64,000 nt of DNA from Leptolyngbya sp. O-77 (lineage in GTDB: Bacteria > Cyanobacteriota > Cyanobacteriia > Elainellales > Elainellaceae), in the NCBI RefSeq assembly GCF_001548395.1, contig NZ_AP017367.1, positions 1,277,001 to 1,341,000 of the forward strand, given 5' to 3'. Within the stretch, counting starts at the first letter, position 1. Every line of letters begins with the position of its first letter. A program made the translations under genes and the position numbers. Below the pieces are notes generated by a model. That model did not search any database and was not told the DNA's origin. It saw nothing but the letters and a program-made list of their open reading frames with translations. This document shows positions 24,917 through 33,791 of this stretch, piece by piece.

Positions 24917-24930
24917 CGCCTAAAGACTCT

Positions 24931-24989
24931 ACGGGCAGGAAACAAGGTGGGCTTGTTCAAGGAACATTCGCCGCTAGAGTCCTGCCCGT
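24931..24989 (+). terminator. nested hairpin after psaK
   Basis: A perfect 10-bp outer stem (24931-24940 with 24980-24989) encloses a 6-bp inner hairpin (24941-24957), starting 15 bp after the psaK stop. No strong T tract follows, so it may stabilise the mRNA rather than end it. Confidence 0.5.
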
Positions 24990-25010
24990 CCTCGTTCTGT
25001 ATTTTAGGGC

Positions 25011-25085
25011 CAGTATTTTCAGAGCCAGTGTTTTCAGAGCCAGCGTCTTCAGAGTCAGTATTTTCAGAGCCAATATTCTCAAGAA
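25011..25085. repeat. five 15-bp tandem units
   Basis: Units of CAGTATTTTCAGAGC with small changes start at 25011, 25026, 25041, 25056 and 25071. Because 15 is a multiple of 3, the + strand frame reads an EPVFS-like pentapeptide repeat, but the short frame around it (24947-25144) has no other sign of being a gene. Confidence 0.85.
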
Positions 25086-25196
25086 TTGATATCGGAAGCC
25101 ATTCTCCAGGCTCATCTGTTTGCCAGGTCAGCCTAGTAGAATGAGAGCAAGCCTGACGGGACTGGCGCGAGTCTTAGCGGTTTATCGCAGTTGCAG

Positions 25197-25272
25197 AGAG
25201 TTGAACCAGTTGAACCAGAAGATTGGATTCAGAGAGTTGGATCAGAGTTGGATCAACGAGTTGGATCAACGC
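25197..25272. repeat. imperfect GAGTTGGATCAA repeats
   Basis: Degenerate repeats of GAGTTGGATCAA and TTGAACCAG units fill this part of the psaK-protease spacer (24917-25447). Nothing else in that spacer could be assigned. Confidence 0.7.
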
Positions 25273-25447
25273 CTGAAAGCTTTGCTGACTTGTCTCAAGC
25301 TTGCTTTCAGCCCAAGTCTCATCTACTCCTCTCGCACGAGTGCTGCGGAGTCTTCACTCCCAACCCCTGCTATCCGCGTTAACGGTCTCCCAGGCAATGT
25401 CTTATCAGGCGGTGGGTTTTGCCGCCCCAATGCAGCCAGGAGGGCAG

Positions 25448-26668
25448 ATGAGGGCAGGTTGGCGAGTTGGCTCGATTTTTGGCATTCCACTGCTGGTTGA
25501 TTCCTCATGGTTCCTGATCCTGGGGCTGTTTACCTATTCCAACAGCCTGATGTTGCAACAAAGCCCAGGCTACCCAGCGGGCGTTGCCTGGATGACGGGA
25601 CTGGGGCTGGCGCTGGCGCTATTTGGGTCGGTGCTGCTGCATGAGCTGGGCCACAGCCTGACGGCGCGATCGCAGGGCATTGGGGTCAACTCAATCACGC
25701 TGTTTCTCTTTGGCGGCATCGCGTCTATCGACCGCGAATCCAAAACCCCAGGGCAAATGTTTCAGGTGGCGATCGCCGGCCCAGCCGTCAGCTTCGCGCT
25801 ATTTCTGCTGCTGGCGGGAGCAGCCCAGGTACTTCCCACGGATACTCCCCTGCACCTCATTGCCACACGGCTTTCTGCCATCAACCTGGTGCTGGCGCTG
25901 TTTGACCTGATTCCGGGTCTGCCGCTGGATGGTGGACAAGTGCTGAAGGCAGCAGTATGGAAGCTGACGGGCAGCCGCATCCAGGGAATGCGCTGGGCCG
26001 CCCGATCGGGACAGGCACTGGGCTGGTTTGGCATTGCGCTGGCGGTCATGGCTTACATCCAGTCTCCCGCAGGCAGCATCAACGCCATCTGGCTGGGGCT
26101 AATCGCCTGGTTTATTTTGAGCAATGCCCGCGCCTACAGCCGCGTTTCGGATGTGCAGGAGGCAGTGGGCAAGCTGACAGCAGCAGACGCGATGACCCGC
26201 GAGTTTCGCGTGGTTGATGCCGACCTCAGCCTGGAACGCTTCATCAGCGATTATGTGCAGCAGGAGGAGGGCTATCCACCTGCTTTCTATGCTGCGTCGG
26301 AGGGGCGCTATCGGGGCCAGGTCTTGGTCGAAGATGTGCAGCAGATCGAGCGCAGCCAGTGGAATCGGACGCTTCAGGAGATAGCTCATCCACTCACAGA
26401 AATCCCTAGCGTTGCGGAAGCATCGCCCCTGTCAGATGCCATCGGTAAACTGGAAGCCGAAACTTTGAAGCGGATTACAGTCCTCTCTCCGGCCGGAGCA
26501 GTGGCGGGCGTGCTAGATCGGGGCGACATTGTGCGGGCGGTGGCTAAGCAGTTGAATGTGCCCGTGCCCGATGCGTTGATCACTCGCATTAAAGAGGAAG
26601 GCGTGTACCCGCCAGGGCTGCCGCTGCCTGCGATTGCCACTTCGCTCAATGAAGACCGAAACGGCTGA
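25448..26668 (+). CDS. site-2 protease family membrane metalloprotease (M50)
   Basis: A 406-residue intramembrane zinc protease. It starts MRAGWRVGSIFGIPLLVDSSW, the usual start of this group, just after AGGAGGG. The zinc motif HELGH lies in SVLLHELGHSLTARS, the third ligand in GLPLDGGQVLKA, with about six membrane helices to residue 230. The C-terminal 170 residues form a CBS-pair-like region (AADAMTREFRVVDADLSLERFI...ITVLSPAGAVAGVLDRGDIVRAV). Such proteases cleave membrane-anchored regulators such as anti-sigma factors; the CBS part may bind a nucleotide. The frame continues upstream to 25301 without family resemblance. Confidence 0.9.
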   Translation: MRAGWRVGSIFGIPLLVDSSWFLILGLFTYSNSLMLQQSPGYPAGVAWMTGLGLALALFGSVLLHELGHSLTARSQGIGVNSITLFLFGGIASIDRESKTPGQMFQVAIAGPAVSFALFLLLAGAAQVLPTDTPLHLIATRLSAINLVLALFDLIPGLPLDGGQVLKAAVWKLTGSRIQGMRWAARSGQALGWFGIALAVMAYIQSPAGSINAIWLGLIAWFILSNARAYSRVSDVQEAVGKLTAADAMTREFRVVDADLSLERFISDYVQQEEGYPPAFYAASEGRYRGQVLVEDVQQIERSQWNRTLQEIAHPLTEIPSVAEASPLSDAIGKLEAETLKRITVLSPAGAVAGVLDRGDIVRAVAKQLNVPVPDALITRIKEEGVYPPGLPLPAIATSLNEDRNG

Positions 26669-27070
26669 AGAATCGTAACGAATAGAAACATATTGGGTTG
26701 ATGTCTCTGATCTAGCAGCCTCCCTTAGAGAATTGCAGATTCTCCTGTGGCGTAATGGGTATAGCGATCGCCGCAGGTGTTGCTATATTAGTCTGTTGAT
26801 ACGGGTTGTCTACAGGAAACGTGCGATCGCCAGACTTATGGCTACAGCGTTTGGCCAGCTTGTCTGTAGGTTGCTTCTACCGCTCTGTTATTACAGCACT
26901 CTCTTACACAGTTAGATGCGCGATGTCCACAAGCGGACAAGGGTTTCGCAGCGTCCTGTCTACCGCACTGGCTTTAAGAAAGTTGTGGATAATTAACAGA
27001 TTTGTTACGTCTTTGCAGGTTCGTTTTGTTTTCCATTTTTGTTTTCCATTGTTGAGCGAGTCATCGTTGC
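26669..27070. other. 400-bp spacer
   Basis: Contains two HIP1 sites (about 26765 and 26823) and a T-rich stretch before the FHA gene. No gene, RNA or strong hairpin was found. Confidence 0.5.
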
Positions 27071-27616
27071 ATGTCAGCATCGCACCCCAATCACCTGATC
27101 ATCATCGAAGACAACAAGGGACGGCGCGAATACGCGCTGGACAGTGAAGTTTATTCGGTAGGTCGAGATCCGACCTGCGATATCCGCCTCGTTTCTCCGT
27201 TTGTTTCCAGACACCACGCCACGCTAGTTCGCATGGAAGACGACCGGGGCAACTATTACTACCGAATTGTAGATGGCAATGGCAAGAGCAAACCCAGCGC
27301 CAACGGGCTTTTGATCAACGGCAAAAAGCTGCCTGCCCATAACCTAGAAAATCAGGATAAGGTGGTGTTTGGGCCAGACGTTGCGGCTACCTACTACATG
27401 CTGAACTGCGAGAATGTGGCTACTGTACCGCCCGATCCTTACGATATTACGCTGATCAGCCCAAATATGGTTGATGAAGAGGGCGAGGGCAGCGCGGCAG
27501 CAACGGCACCCCCCGAAGATTTGGAAGACGATGATGAGCCAGATCATGAGCCAGATCATGAGCCAGAAGATAATGCTGAACTCTCTTCAACATCCAGCCT
27601 GGTAACAGAAGAGTAG
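27071..27616 (+). CDS. FHA-domain protein
   Basis: A 181-residue cytosolic protein with a forkhead-associated domain at about 8-115: VGRDPTCDIRL (G31-R32), SPFVSRHHATL (S46-R47-H48-H49) and NGLLINGKKLP carry the conserved phosphothreonine-binding residues. The C-terminal 55 residues are acidic and disordered, with a 12-bp duplication giving EPDHEPDHEPED. It should bind phosphothreonine peptides from Ser/Thr kinases, partner unknown. purU begins 11 bp downstream on the same strand, so the two may be co-transcribed. Confidence 0.9.
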   Translation: MSASHPNHLIIIEDNKGRREYALDSEVYSVGRDPTCDIRLVSPFVSRHHATLVRMEDDRGNYYYRIVDGNGKSKPSANGLLINGKKLPAHNLENQDKVVFGPDVAATYYMLNCENVATVPPDPYDITLISPNMVDEEGEGSAAATAPPEDLEDDDEPDHEPDHEPEDNAELSSTSSLVTEE

Positions 27617-27627
27617 TACGGGGATTC

Positions 27628-28482
27628 ATGACTAGCCCCACAGCCATTCTCCTGGTTTCTTGCCCAGACCAGCCTGGACTCGTCGCCAAGGTTGCCAGTT
27701 TTATCTACTCCAACGGTGGCAATATCATTCACGCCGATCAGCATACCGATGCCTCCGCTGGCCTCTTTCTCATGCGGATTGAGTGGCAGCTCGACGGATT
27801 TAACCTGCCGCGAGAGGTGATCGGCGTAGCCTGGCAGGCGATCGCCCAGCCGCTCAATGCCCACTGGGAGCTACACTTTTCCGACGAAATTCCCCGCATC
27901 GCCATCTGGGTTAGCAAGCAAGACCATTGCCTGTTTGACTTGATCTGGCGACAGCGGGCCGGCGAGTTTGCCGCAGAGATCCCGCTAATCATCAGCAATC
28001 ATCCAAACCTGGGGGCGATCGCCCAGCAATTCGGCATCGACTATCACCTCATCCCCATCACCCCCGACACCAAACCCCAGCAAGAAGCCAAACAACTGGA
28101 GCTACTGCGCCACTATCGCATCGATCTCGTCGTCCTGGCAAAATACATGCAGGTCTTGAGCGCCGACTTCATTGCCCAGTTTCCCCGCGTGATCAACATT
28201 CATCACTCCTTCCTGCCGGCCTTTGCCGGAGCCAACCCCTACCAGCGAGCCTACGAACGCGGCGTAAAAATCATCGGCGCAACGGCCCACTACGTCACCC
28301 AAGACTTGGACGAAGGCCCCATCATTGAGCAAGACGTGGTGCGCGTTAGCCATCGCGACCAAGTTGCAGACCTCATCCGCAAAGGCAAAGACCTAGAGCG
28401 CATCGTCCTAGCCCGCGCCGTCCGCTATCACCTGCAAAACCGCGTTCTCGTCTACGGCAACCGCACCGTTGTCTTTGCCTAG
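27628..28482 (+). CDS. purU: formyltetrahydrofolate deformylase
   Basis: Hydrolyses 10-formyl-THF to THF and formate, balancing one-carbon pools and feeding PurT. It is 284 residues with an N-terminal ACT domain (AILLVSCPDQPGLVAKVASFIY, about 5-80) and a C-terminal formyltransferase domain from about 90. The latter has the catalytic Asn-His in RVINIHHSFLPAF and the Asp in VTQDLDEGPIIEQD. Length and architecture are those of PurU, not PurN. The ACT domain is a likely site for glycine/methionine control, as in E. coli. It follows the FHA gene by 11 bp and precedes wecB by 49 bp. Confidence 0.95.
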   Translation: MTSPTAILLVSCPDQPGLVAKVASFIYSNGGNIIHADQHTDASAGLFLMRIEWQLDGFNLPREVIGVAWQAIAQPLNAHWELHFSDEIPRIAIWVSKQDHCLFDLIWRQRAGEFAAEIPLIISNHPNLGAIAQQFGIDYHLIPITPDTKPQQEAKQLELLRHYRIDLVVLAKYMQVLSADFIAQFPRVINIHHSFLPAFAGANPYQRAYERGVKIIGATAHYVTQDLDEGPIIEQDVVRVSHRDQVADLIRKGKDLERIVLARAVRYHLQNRVLVYGNRTVVFA

Positions 28483-28531
28483 TCCTCCTCCTGCATCTCC
28501 ATTTCTCCGTCTTCAAACCCCAACCCCGCCA

Positions 28532-29650
28532 ATGCCCCACCCCATCTGCATTATCCTTGGCACTCGCCCCGAAGCCATCAAGCTGGCCCCGGTGATTCAA
28601 CGGTTTCGGGCCAACCCTGCCTTTGACACTCAGGTCGTGCTAACCGGGCAGCACCGGGAAATGGTAGATCAGGTGATGCAGTTGTTTCACCTGACGGCCG
28701 ATCGTGATCTTGCCATCATGCAGCCCCAACAAAGTCTGACGGATATCACCTGTCTCAGCCTGCGCGGGCTAGAGGCGCTGTTTGCCGAACTCAACCCCCA
28801 AATGGTGCTGGTGCAGGGCGATACCACAACCGCATTTGCCGCCGCCCTGGCCGCGTTTTACCAAAAGATTCCAGTGGGTCATGTCGAAGCGGGCCTCCGC
28901 ACAGACAATCTGTTTAACCCCTTTCCCGAAGAGGCAAACCGTCGCTTGATTTCCCAAATTGCCCAACTTAACTTTGCGCCGACGGACCTTGCCGTGCAGC
29001 ATCTCCAGCAGTCGGGCGTAACGGGCGCGATTCACCACACAGGCAACACCGTGATCGACGCGCTGCTGACCGTAGCAGCCCGCCATCCCGACTGTCCGGT
29101 GCCTAATTTGAACTGGGATCAATACCGCGTGTTACTGGCAACGGTGCATCGTCGAGAAAACTGGGGCGCGCCGCTCCAGAGCATCGCTCAGGGGTTTCTC
29201 GCAATCTTGGACAAGTTTCCTGATACGGCACTGCTGCTGCCGCTGCACCGCAACCCAACCGTGCGGGAACCGCTGACAGCCCTGCTGGGCAACCATCCCC
29301 GTGTCTATCTGACGGAACCGCTCGATTATGCAGAACTGGTCGGGGCAATCCAGCGATGCTATCTGCTGCTGACAGATTCCGGCGGCATTCAGGAAGAAGC
29401 GCCCAGTTTGGGCAAGCCAGTGCTGGTGCTGCGGGAAACCACCGAGCGCCCCGAAGCCGTGACTGCCGGAACAGCGCGGCTGATTGGCACGCAACCGGAT
29501 GCTATTCTGGCGGCGGCCGCCAGCCTGCTAGGAAGTGCCGATGCCTACAGCGCCATGGCCAATGCGGTCAATCCTTTTGGGGACGGGCGGGCCGCCGAGC
29601 GGATTGAAGCGATCGTGCAGGACTACTTTCGCAGAACTACTGTTGCGTAG
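28532..29650 (+). CDS. wecB: UDP-N-acetylglucosamine 2-epimerase (non-hydrolysing)
   Basis: A 372-residue GT-B-fold epimerase making UDP-ManNAc for surface polysaccharides. Motifs are IILGTRPEAIKLAPVI at the start, VLTGQHREMVDQ, QGDTTTAFAAALAAFY, HVEAGLRTDN, FPEEANRRLI and the C-terminal LTDSGGIQEEAPSLGKPVLVLRETTERPEAV. An earlier in-frame start at 28469 overlaps purU and is not family-like, so ATG 28532 is used. No other ManNAc genes lie nearby. Cytosolic. Confidence 0.95.
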   Translation: MPHPICIILGTRPEAIKLAPVIQRFRANPAFDTQVVLTGQHREMVDQVMQLFHLTADRDLAIMQPQQSLTDITCLSLRGLEALFAELNPQMVLVQGDTTTAFAAALAAFYQKIPVGHVEAGLRTDNLFNPFPEEANRRLISQIAQLNFAPTDLAVQHLQQSGVTGAIHHTGNTVIDALLTVAARHPDCPVPNLNWDQYRVLLATVHRRENWGAPLQSIAQGFLAILDKFPDTALLLPLHRNPTVREPLTALLGNHPRVYLTEPLDYAELVGAIQRCYLLLTDSGGIQEEAPSLGKPVLVLRETTERPEAVTAGTARLIGTQPDAILAAAASLLGSADAYSAMANAVNPFGDGRAAERIEAIVQDYFRRTTVA

Positions 29651-29805
29651 AGCAGCCAATTTAAGGCACGAACAGTTGAATCCTGTTTCGTAGGCACAGG
29701 GTGAAGAAGTCCTGTAGTGGGAAATTTTCAACCGGAAATCATTGAACGACGGAAGTCTTGCCCGATTAGGATGGAAGGGAAATTGCGCTTTTTCCCGATT
29801 CCTCC

Positions 29806-30909
29806 ATGACCTCTCGCTTTCGCTTTGCCATCATCAGCGATCCCCATATCGCGCTGCCCCATACCATTTGGGATAATCCCCATCGGTTTCATCTGGTCGA
29901 AGTCAGCGTTCCGGCGCTGGAGCAAGTTTTGGCAGCGCTGGCAACAGCGGAGCTAGACTTTTTGCTGCTGCCGGGTGATCTAACCCAGCATGGGGAGTGG
30001 GAAAACCACCAGTGGCTTGTACAGCGGTTGGGGCAGTTGCCGTATCCGGTTTATGTTGTACCGGGAAATCACGACATCATTGCGCGGGATGCTGAGAAGC
30101 AGGCGATTGGGCTACGCGATTTTCCGCAGCTTTATCAGCCGTTTGGGTATACGGGCGATCGCCCCTATTACGCCCGCGAAATTTTGCCGGGGGTATGGCT
30201 AATCGGGCTGAACTCGATCGCCTTTGATGAAAACGGTGTGCAGTTGCCGACGGGCTGGCTGGATGAGGCACAGTTGCGCTGGCTGGCAGAAACGCTAGAC
30301 ACGGTGGGCGATGATCTGGTGCTAGTAATGGTGCATCACAACGTACTGGAGCATTTGCCGGGTCAGGCTCGCCACGGGATGGGCCAGCGCTATATGCTGC
30401 AAAATGCGGCTGATTTGTTGAAAGTATTGGAGCCTGTGGGGGTGCGGCTAATTTTCACAGGGCATCTGCATGTGCAAGATGTGGCGCAGCGGGGAAACTC
30501 CTATGAAATTACTACAGGGTCCCTGGTCAGCTATCCCCATCCCTACCGGGTGCTGATGGCAACTCAGGACGAGCGGGGCTTCTGGCAAATTGAGGTAGAC
30601 ACGACTCGCGTTGAGGCCGTATCTGGCTGGGACAACTTGCAGGCCTATTCGCGAGACTGGATGGGCGATCGCTCGTTTTCCTTTATGCATCGCCTGCTAA
30701 CGCTGCCGCCCCTGGCGCTAGCCGATGCCGAAGCGAGGGCGATCGCCCCCCACCTACGCCATTTCTGGGCAGACATTGCTCAAGGCGATGCCTGGTTTGA
30801 CTTTCACCACCTGCCGCCTGCGGTTCGTCAGTTTCTCCACCGCTTTAGCGCATTAGATGCCAGCGGCAACTATTGCCCGATTGATAACCAAGCTCTGCTG
30901 CGAATTTGA
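29806..30909 (+). CDS. calcineurin-like metallophosphoesterase
   Basis: A 367-residue two-metal phosphoesterase. The five metal-site motifs appear in order: ISDPHIALPH, LLPGDLTQHGEWE, VPGNHDIIA, VMVHHNVLEH and FTGHLHVQDVA. It is of the cAMP-phosphodiesterase (CpdA/Icc)-like type by length and by the DLTQHGE and GHLH motifs. The C-terminal 110 residues are a family-variable cap. With a CRP-type site elsewhere in the window, a cAMP role is tempting but unproven. Monocistronic; converges with the ribonuclease gene (21-bp gap). Confidence 0.88.
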   Translation: MTSRFRFAIISDPHIALPHTIWDNPHRFHLVEVSVPALEQVLAALATAELDFLLLPGDLTQHGEWENHQWLVQRLGQLPYPVYVVPGNHDIIARDAEKQAIGLRDFPQLYQPFGYTGDRPYYAREILPGVWLIGLNSIAFDENGVQLPTGWLDEAQLRWLAETLDTVGDDLVLVMVHHNVLEHLPGQARHGMGQRYMLQNAADLLKVLEPVGVRLIFTGHLHVQDVAQRGNSYEITTGSLVSYPHPYRVLMATQDERGFWQIEVDTTRVEAVSGWDNLQAYSRDWMGDRSFSFMHRLLTLPPLALADAEARAIAPHLRHFWADIAQGDAWFDFHHLPPAVRQFLHRFSALDASGNYCPIDNQALLRI

Positions 30910-30930
30910 GCCATTCTTTTGCATCAGCAA

Positions 30931-32973
30931 TCAAGAGGCAGCCTGGGGAACGGCTTGATCGATTTCCACAAACTGGATCAGATCGCGGCGCGGATCGACG
31001 TAGGACACTTTCACATCGAGGCGATCGCCCACTTGCACGGTTCGGCTAAAGCGCATCGCCATCTCCAATCCCAAATCTTCCAGCAGCACCAGCCCAAAGT
31101 TTTCATGTTCCCGCAGCCAGCGTAGCACCAGCGCCGGCCAGACCTCGTTTGCATTGCGCCGCAAATATTCTAGGCTCCAGTAGCGATTGGTCTGTCGCTC
31201 GACCTGCACCATCTCGTAGGTCGTGGAGCCGATGCCTTGCAGCAGTTCCGTCATCTCCTCTGGTGAGAACGGCAGCGGGTCACCCTGCAAATGCGCCTTA
31301 AGTTGAAAATGAGCCAGCAGGTCAGCATAGCGGCGAATCGGCGACGTGACCTGAACGTAGACATCCAGCCCTAACCCAGAGTGGCGCATTGGAGTTACAC
31401 TCATTTCGCTGCGCTTCATGCAACGGCGCACCGCGCAGCCCCGCACCGGCCCCGGTGGCAGTAGCATCAGTTCCTCTTCGGGCGGCAGTTCGGGCTGCTC
31501 TTGACCTCGATAGGGCAGCGGCAAGCCGTGCGCCTCGCCATAGCGGCCGGCCACCTCGCCCGCCAGGATCATCATTTCTGATACCAAGATTCGGGAAGCG
31601 GATTCTTCAAACACATCAATCCGAATCTCGTCTTCTTCAGTGACTTTGATGGAGGATTCTGGCATTTGAATGCTGATTGCGCCCTGCTGCATCCGCCAGC
31701 GCTGCCGCCGACTTGCCGTTTGAAACAGAATTTCTAGCTCCGGCTCTGCCTGGATGCCCAGTTGCAGCATCTCATCTACATCGTCATAGGTCAGGCGGTA
31801 GGTGGGCTTGATGAGCGTCGGGTGCATTTCGTAGGACTGAATTGCGCCGTCTGCATCCACCAACACCCCAAAACTAAAGGCATGACACAACTGCCCTTGC
31901 ACCAAGCTCATCGGCCCGGTCGCCAGTTCTGGCGGAAACATGGGGGTCATGCCTGTCGGCAGATAGAGCGTGATACAGCGCCGCCGCGCCTCCAGATCGA
32001 GGGCATCTCCTGGAGTGAGCCAGCGGCTAGGATCGGCGATGTGAACCCAGATGCGGTGCTGCCCGTCGGGCAAAAACTCGACGCTCAAGCCGTCGTCGAT
32101 CTCTCGCGTACTTTCGTCGTCGATAGTGTAGACCTTGAGGTGCGTCAGGTCTAGGCGATCGCGGCTAGAGTCGGCGGGTGGGTCAGTAAGACAGCGTTGG
32201 GCCACTTCGAGGACTCGGCTAGGGAACTGGGTCGGAATCTGGCTGCGCCGCAGAAACAAATTCTCATGGGGATGCCAGATCCGCAGATCGACCAAAAGCT
32301 GAAAGGCTTCCTCCGGCGTTTCGGGACGACCCAGCGCCGACAAAACTTCCAGCGCGGGCATGCGGTGGCTGGCTTCTTCTCCTAGCGTAGCAAACCGCTC
32401 TAGGGCTTCTAGCCAGGGGCGATCGCCCGCTGCCCATTCCAGCGATTCTCCTGCCAAAACCTGGCGCAATCTTGCAAAAAAATCTTCCCACTCCTGCTGC
32501 CGCTGGAGCGTGACCGAAAGCTGATGCTTCAGTTCCTTCACCTGTGCCGCCGGACGCGGTTCGTAGCGATCGCCCTTTTGCTTGAAATAGAGGCGATCGT
32601 CCGACAGCAGGCAGTGAGCAGCATACTGCAAGGGTGGGCTGTCATCGGAAAACAGCAGCAGCGCCATCTCTGCCGGGTTAACGGTCTCTCCATCTTCGCT
32701 CAGCAGTTCCCAGGCAACTTCAAGGCTGTCGGGATCAAGATAGGGCTGCACCGCTTCAAGAAAGGCGCTAATTTCAGACGGCTTGTAGGTTTGATTTGTG
32801 ACGGCGTAGGTGACATCGCGAGGATGCAGCGTGTGAGCCTGCCCACGCTCATCAATCACCACCCACAGCTTTTTTCCTTCTGGGCGATCGACCACGGCCA
32901 ATCGACGCGGCCGGGTAGCCCCCGCTCTGCCCTCGCCGCTCGGTCGAAATTCAACTAATGTTCCCTTGTCCAT
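30931..32973 (-). CDS. RNase II/RNase R family exoribonuclease
   Basis: A 680-residue 3'-5' exoribonuclease. The RNB catalytic block is clear: YTIDDESTREIDDGLSVEF with the metal-binding Asp cluster, VHIADPSRWLTPGDALD, LYLPTGMTPMFPPELAT, then YVQVTSPIRRYADLLAHFQLKAHL. The C-terminus ends in an S1-like domain (FGLVLLEDLGLEMAMRFSRTVQVGDRLDVKVSYVDPRRDL). The N-terminal half has small OB-type and helical segments. It resembles cyanobacterial and chloroplast RNR1/RNase II used in rRNA and mRNA 3' processing. It follows rpmG-rpsR on the same strand, a common cyanobacterial order. Confidence 0.93.
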   Translation of the reverse strand: MDKGTLVEFRPSGEGRAGATRPRRLAVVDRPEGKKLWVVIDERGQAHTLHPRDVTYAVTNQTYKPSEISAFLEAVQPYLDPDSLEVAWELLSEDGETVNPAEMALLLFSDDSPPLQYAAHCLLSDDRLYFKQKGDRYEPRPAAQVKELKHQLSVTLQRQQEWEDFFARLRQVLAGESLEWAAGDRPWLEALERFATLGEEASHRMPALEVLSALGRPETPEEAFQLLVDLRIWHPHENLFLRRSQIPTQFPSRVLEVAQRCLTDPPADSSRDRLDLTHLKVYTIDDESTREIDDGLSVEFLPDGQHRIWVHIADPSRWLTPGDALDLEARRRCITLYLPTGMTPMFPPELATGPMSLVQGQLCHAFSFGVLVDADGAIQSYEMHPTLIKPTYRLTYDDVDEMLQLGIQAEPELEILFQTASRRQRWRMQQGAISIQMPESSIKVTEEDEIRIDVFEESASRILVSEMMILAGEVAGRYGEAHGLPLPYRGQEQPELPPEEELMLLPPGPVRGCAVRRCMKRSEMSVTPMRHSGLGLDVYVQVTSPIRRYADLLAHFQLKAHLQGDPLPFSPEEMTELLQGIGSTTYEMVQVERQTNRYWSLEYLRRNANEVWPALVLRWLREHENFGLVLLEDLGLEMAMRFSRTVQVGDRLDVKVSYVDPRRDLIQFVEIDQAVPQAAS

Positions 32974-33095
32974 AGCGCCGTAGAATCGGGGGATGACGTT
33001 ATCAGGACGTTATTTCAGATGGTTTGCCGGGAAACAAACTGGGAAGCAATCTTAAACGAGGGCGATCGCCCACCAATCGCCCCAAAGCCAACAAC

Positions 33096-33311
33096 CTAGC
33101 CTTCTTGATTGACAAAGGGCAGCAGCGCCAGCAGTCGGGCCCGCTTAATGGACTGAGTAAGGTCGCGCTGTTGCTTTGCCGTTAGCCCAGTGATGCGACG
33201 GGGCAGAATCTTGCCACGCTCAGTGATGAACTTACGCAGCAGTTCTACATCTTTATAGTCGATGGGATCTCCGGGCTTGATGGGAGAAACGCGACGGCGG
33301 TAGTAGGTCAT
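33096..33311 (-). CDS. rpsR: 30S ribosomal protein S18
   Basis: 71 residues, MTYYRRRVSPIKPGDPIDYKDVELLRKFITERGKILPRRITGLTAKQQR..., with the S18 signature ITERGKILPRRITGLTAKQQRDLTQSIKRARLLALLP. It is part of the 30S platform beside S6 and S11. It lies between rpmG (66 bp upstream) and the exoribonuclease (122 bp downstream), all on the minus strand and probably co-transcribed. Confidence 0.98.
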   Translation of the reverse strand: MTYYRRRVSPIKPGDPIDYKDVELLRKFITERGKILPRRITGLTAKQQRDLTQSIKRARLLALLPFVNQEG

Positions 33312-33377
33312 AGGAATTGGGATTCAGAGTTGTGAAAGTTGTGAATATTTAGATGCAAAATGCCGCAAGAGGGGAGA

Positions 33378-33566
33378 TTACTTAATCTCTTTATGAACCG
33401 TATGCTTGTTGCAGTGCGGACAGAACTTCTTCAGTTCGATCCGGTTGGTGGTGTTCCGACGGTTCTTGGTGGTGGTATAGCGCGACACTCCGGGCGATCG
33501 CTTGTCCGGATTGGTGCGGCACTCAGTACACTCCAGCGTAATAATGACACGAACGCCCTTAGCCAT
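33378..33566 (-). CDS. rpmG: 50S ribosomal protein L33
   Basis: 62 residues, MAKGVRVIITLECTEC...KRSPGVSRYTTTKNRRNTTNRIELKKFCPHCNKHTVHKEIK. It is of the zinc-ribbon (C+) type with two CxxC pairs, TECTEC-like near 12-16 and CPHC near 51-54. It is the first gene of the rpmG-rpsR-exoribonuclease cluster, which faces away from moeA. Confidence 0.97.
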   Translation of the reverse strand: MAKGVRVIITLECTECRTNPDKRSPGVSRYTTTKNRRNTTNRIELKKFCPHCNKHTVHKEIK

Positions 33567-33791
33567 AGCGAGTCCAGTCCTGCTGAGTCAGTAATTAAAC
33601 ACAAACCCTTATTTTTTCATATCAAGGGCAAGATCGACAACTCTTTAGCTAGAGCCAGACAAGAATTTTTAGAGCCGAACCCAGAATTTGCCGAACCTGA
33701 CCTGTCCTCAGCGTGCTGGTAGATGGTGTAGCCTAAGCATCACCGGGTTTACCAAACCTGGAACCCTAAACCTGCACCTCCCTCGACCTTC

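Noticed and set aside
24947..25144. 65-codon frame with EPVFS repeats
   Set aside because: The peptide repeat is a by-product of a 15-bp DNA repeat, and the flanks overlap the psaK 3' hairpin.
26690..26900. Possible structured RNA or regulatory leader before the FHA gene
   Set aside because: Only HIP1 sites and weak pairing were seen; no stem or motif strong enough to report.
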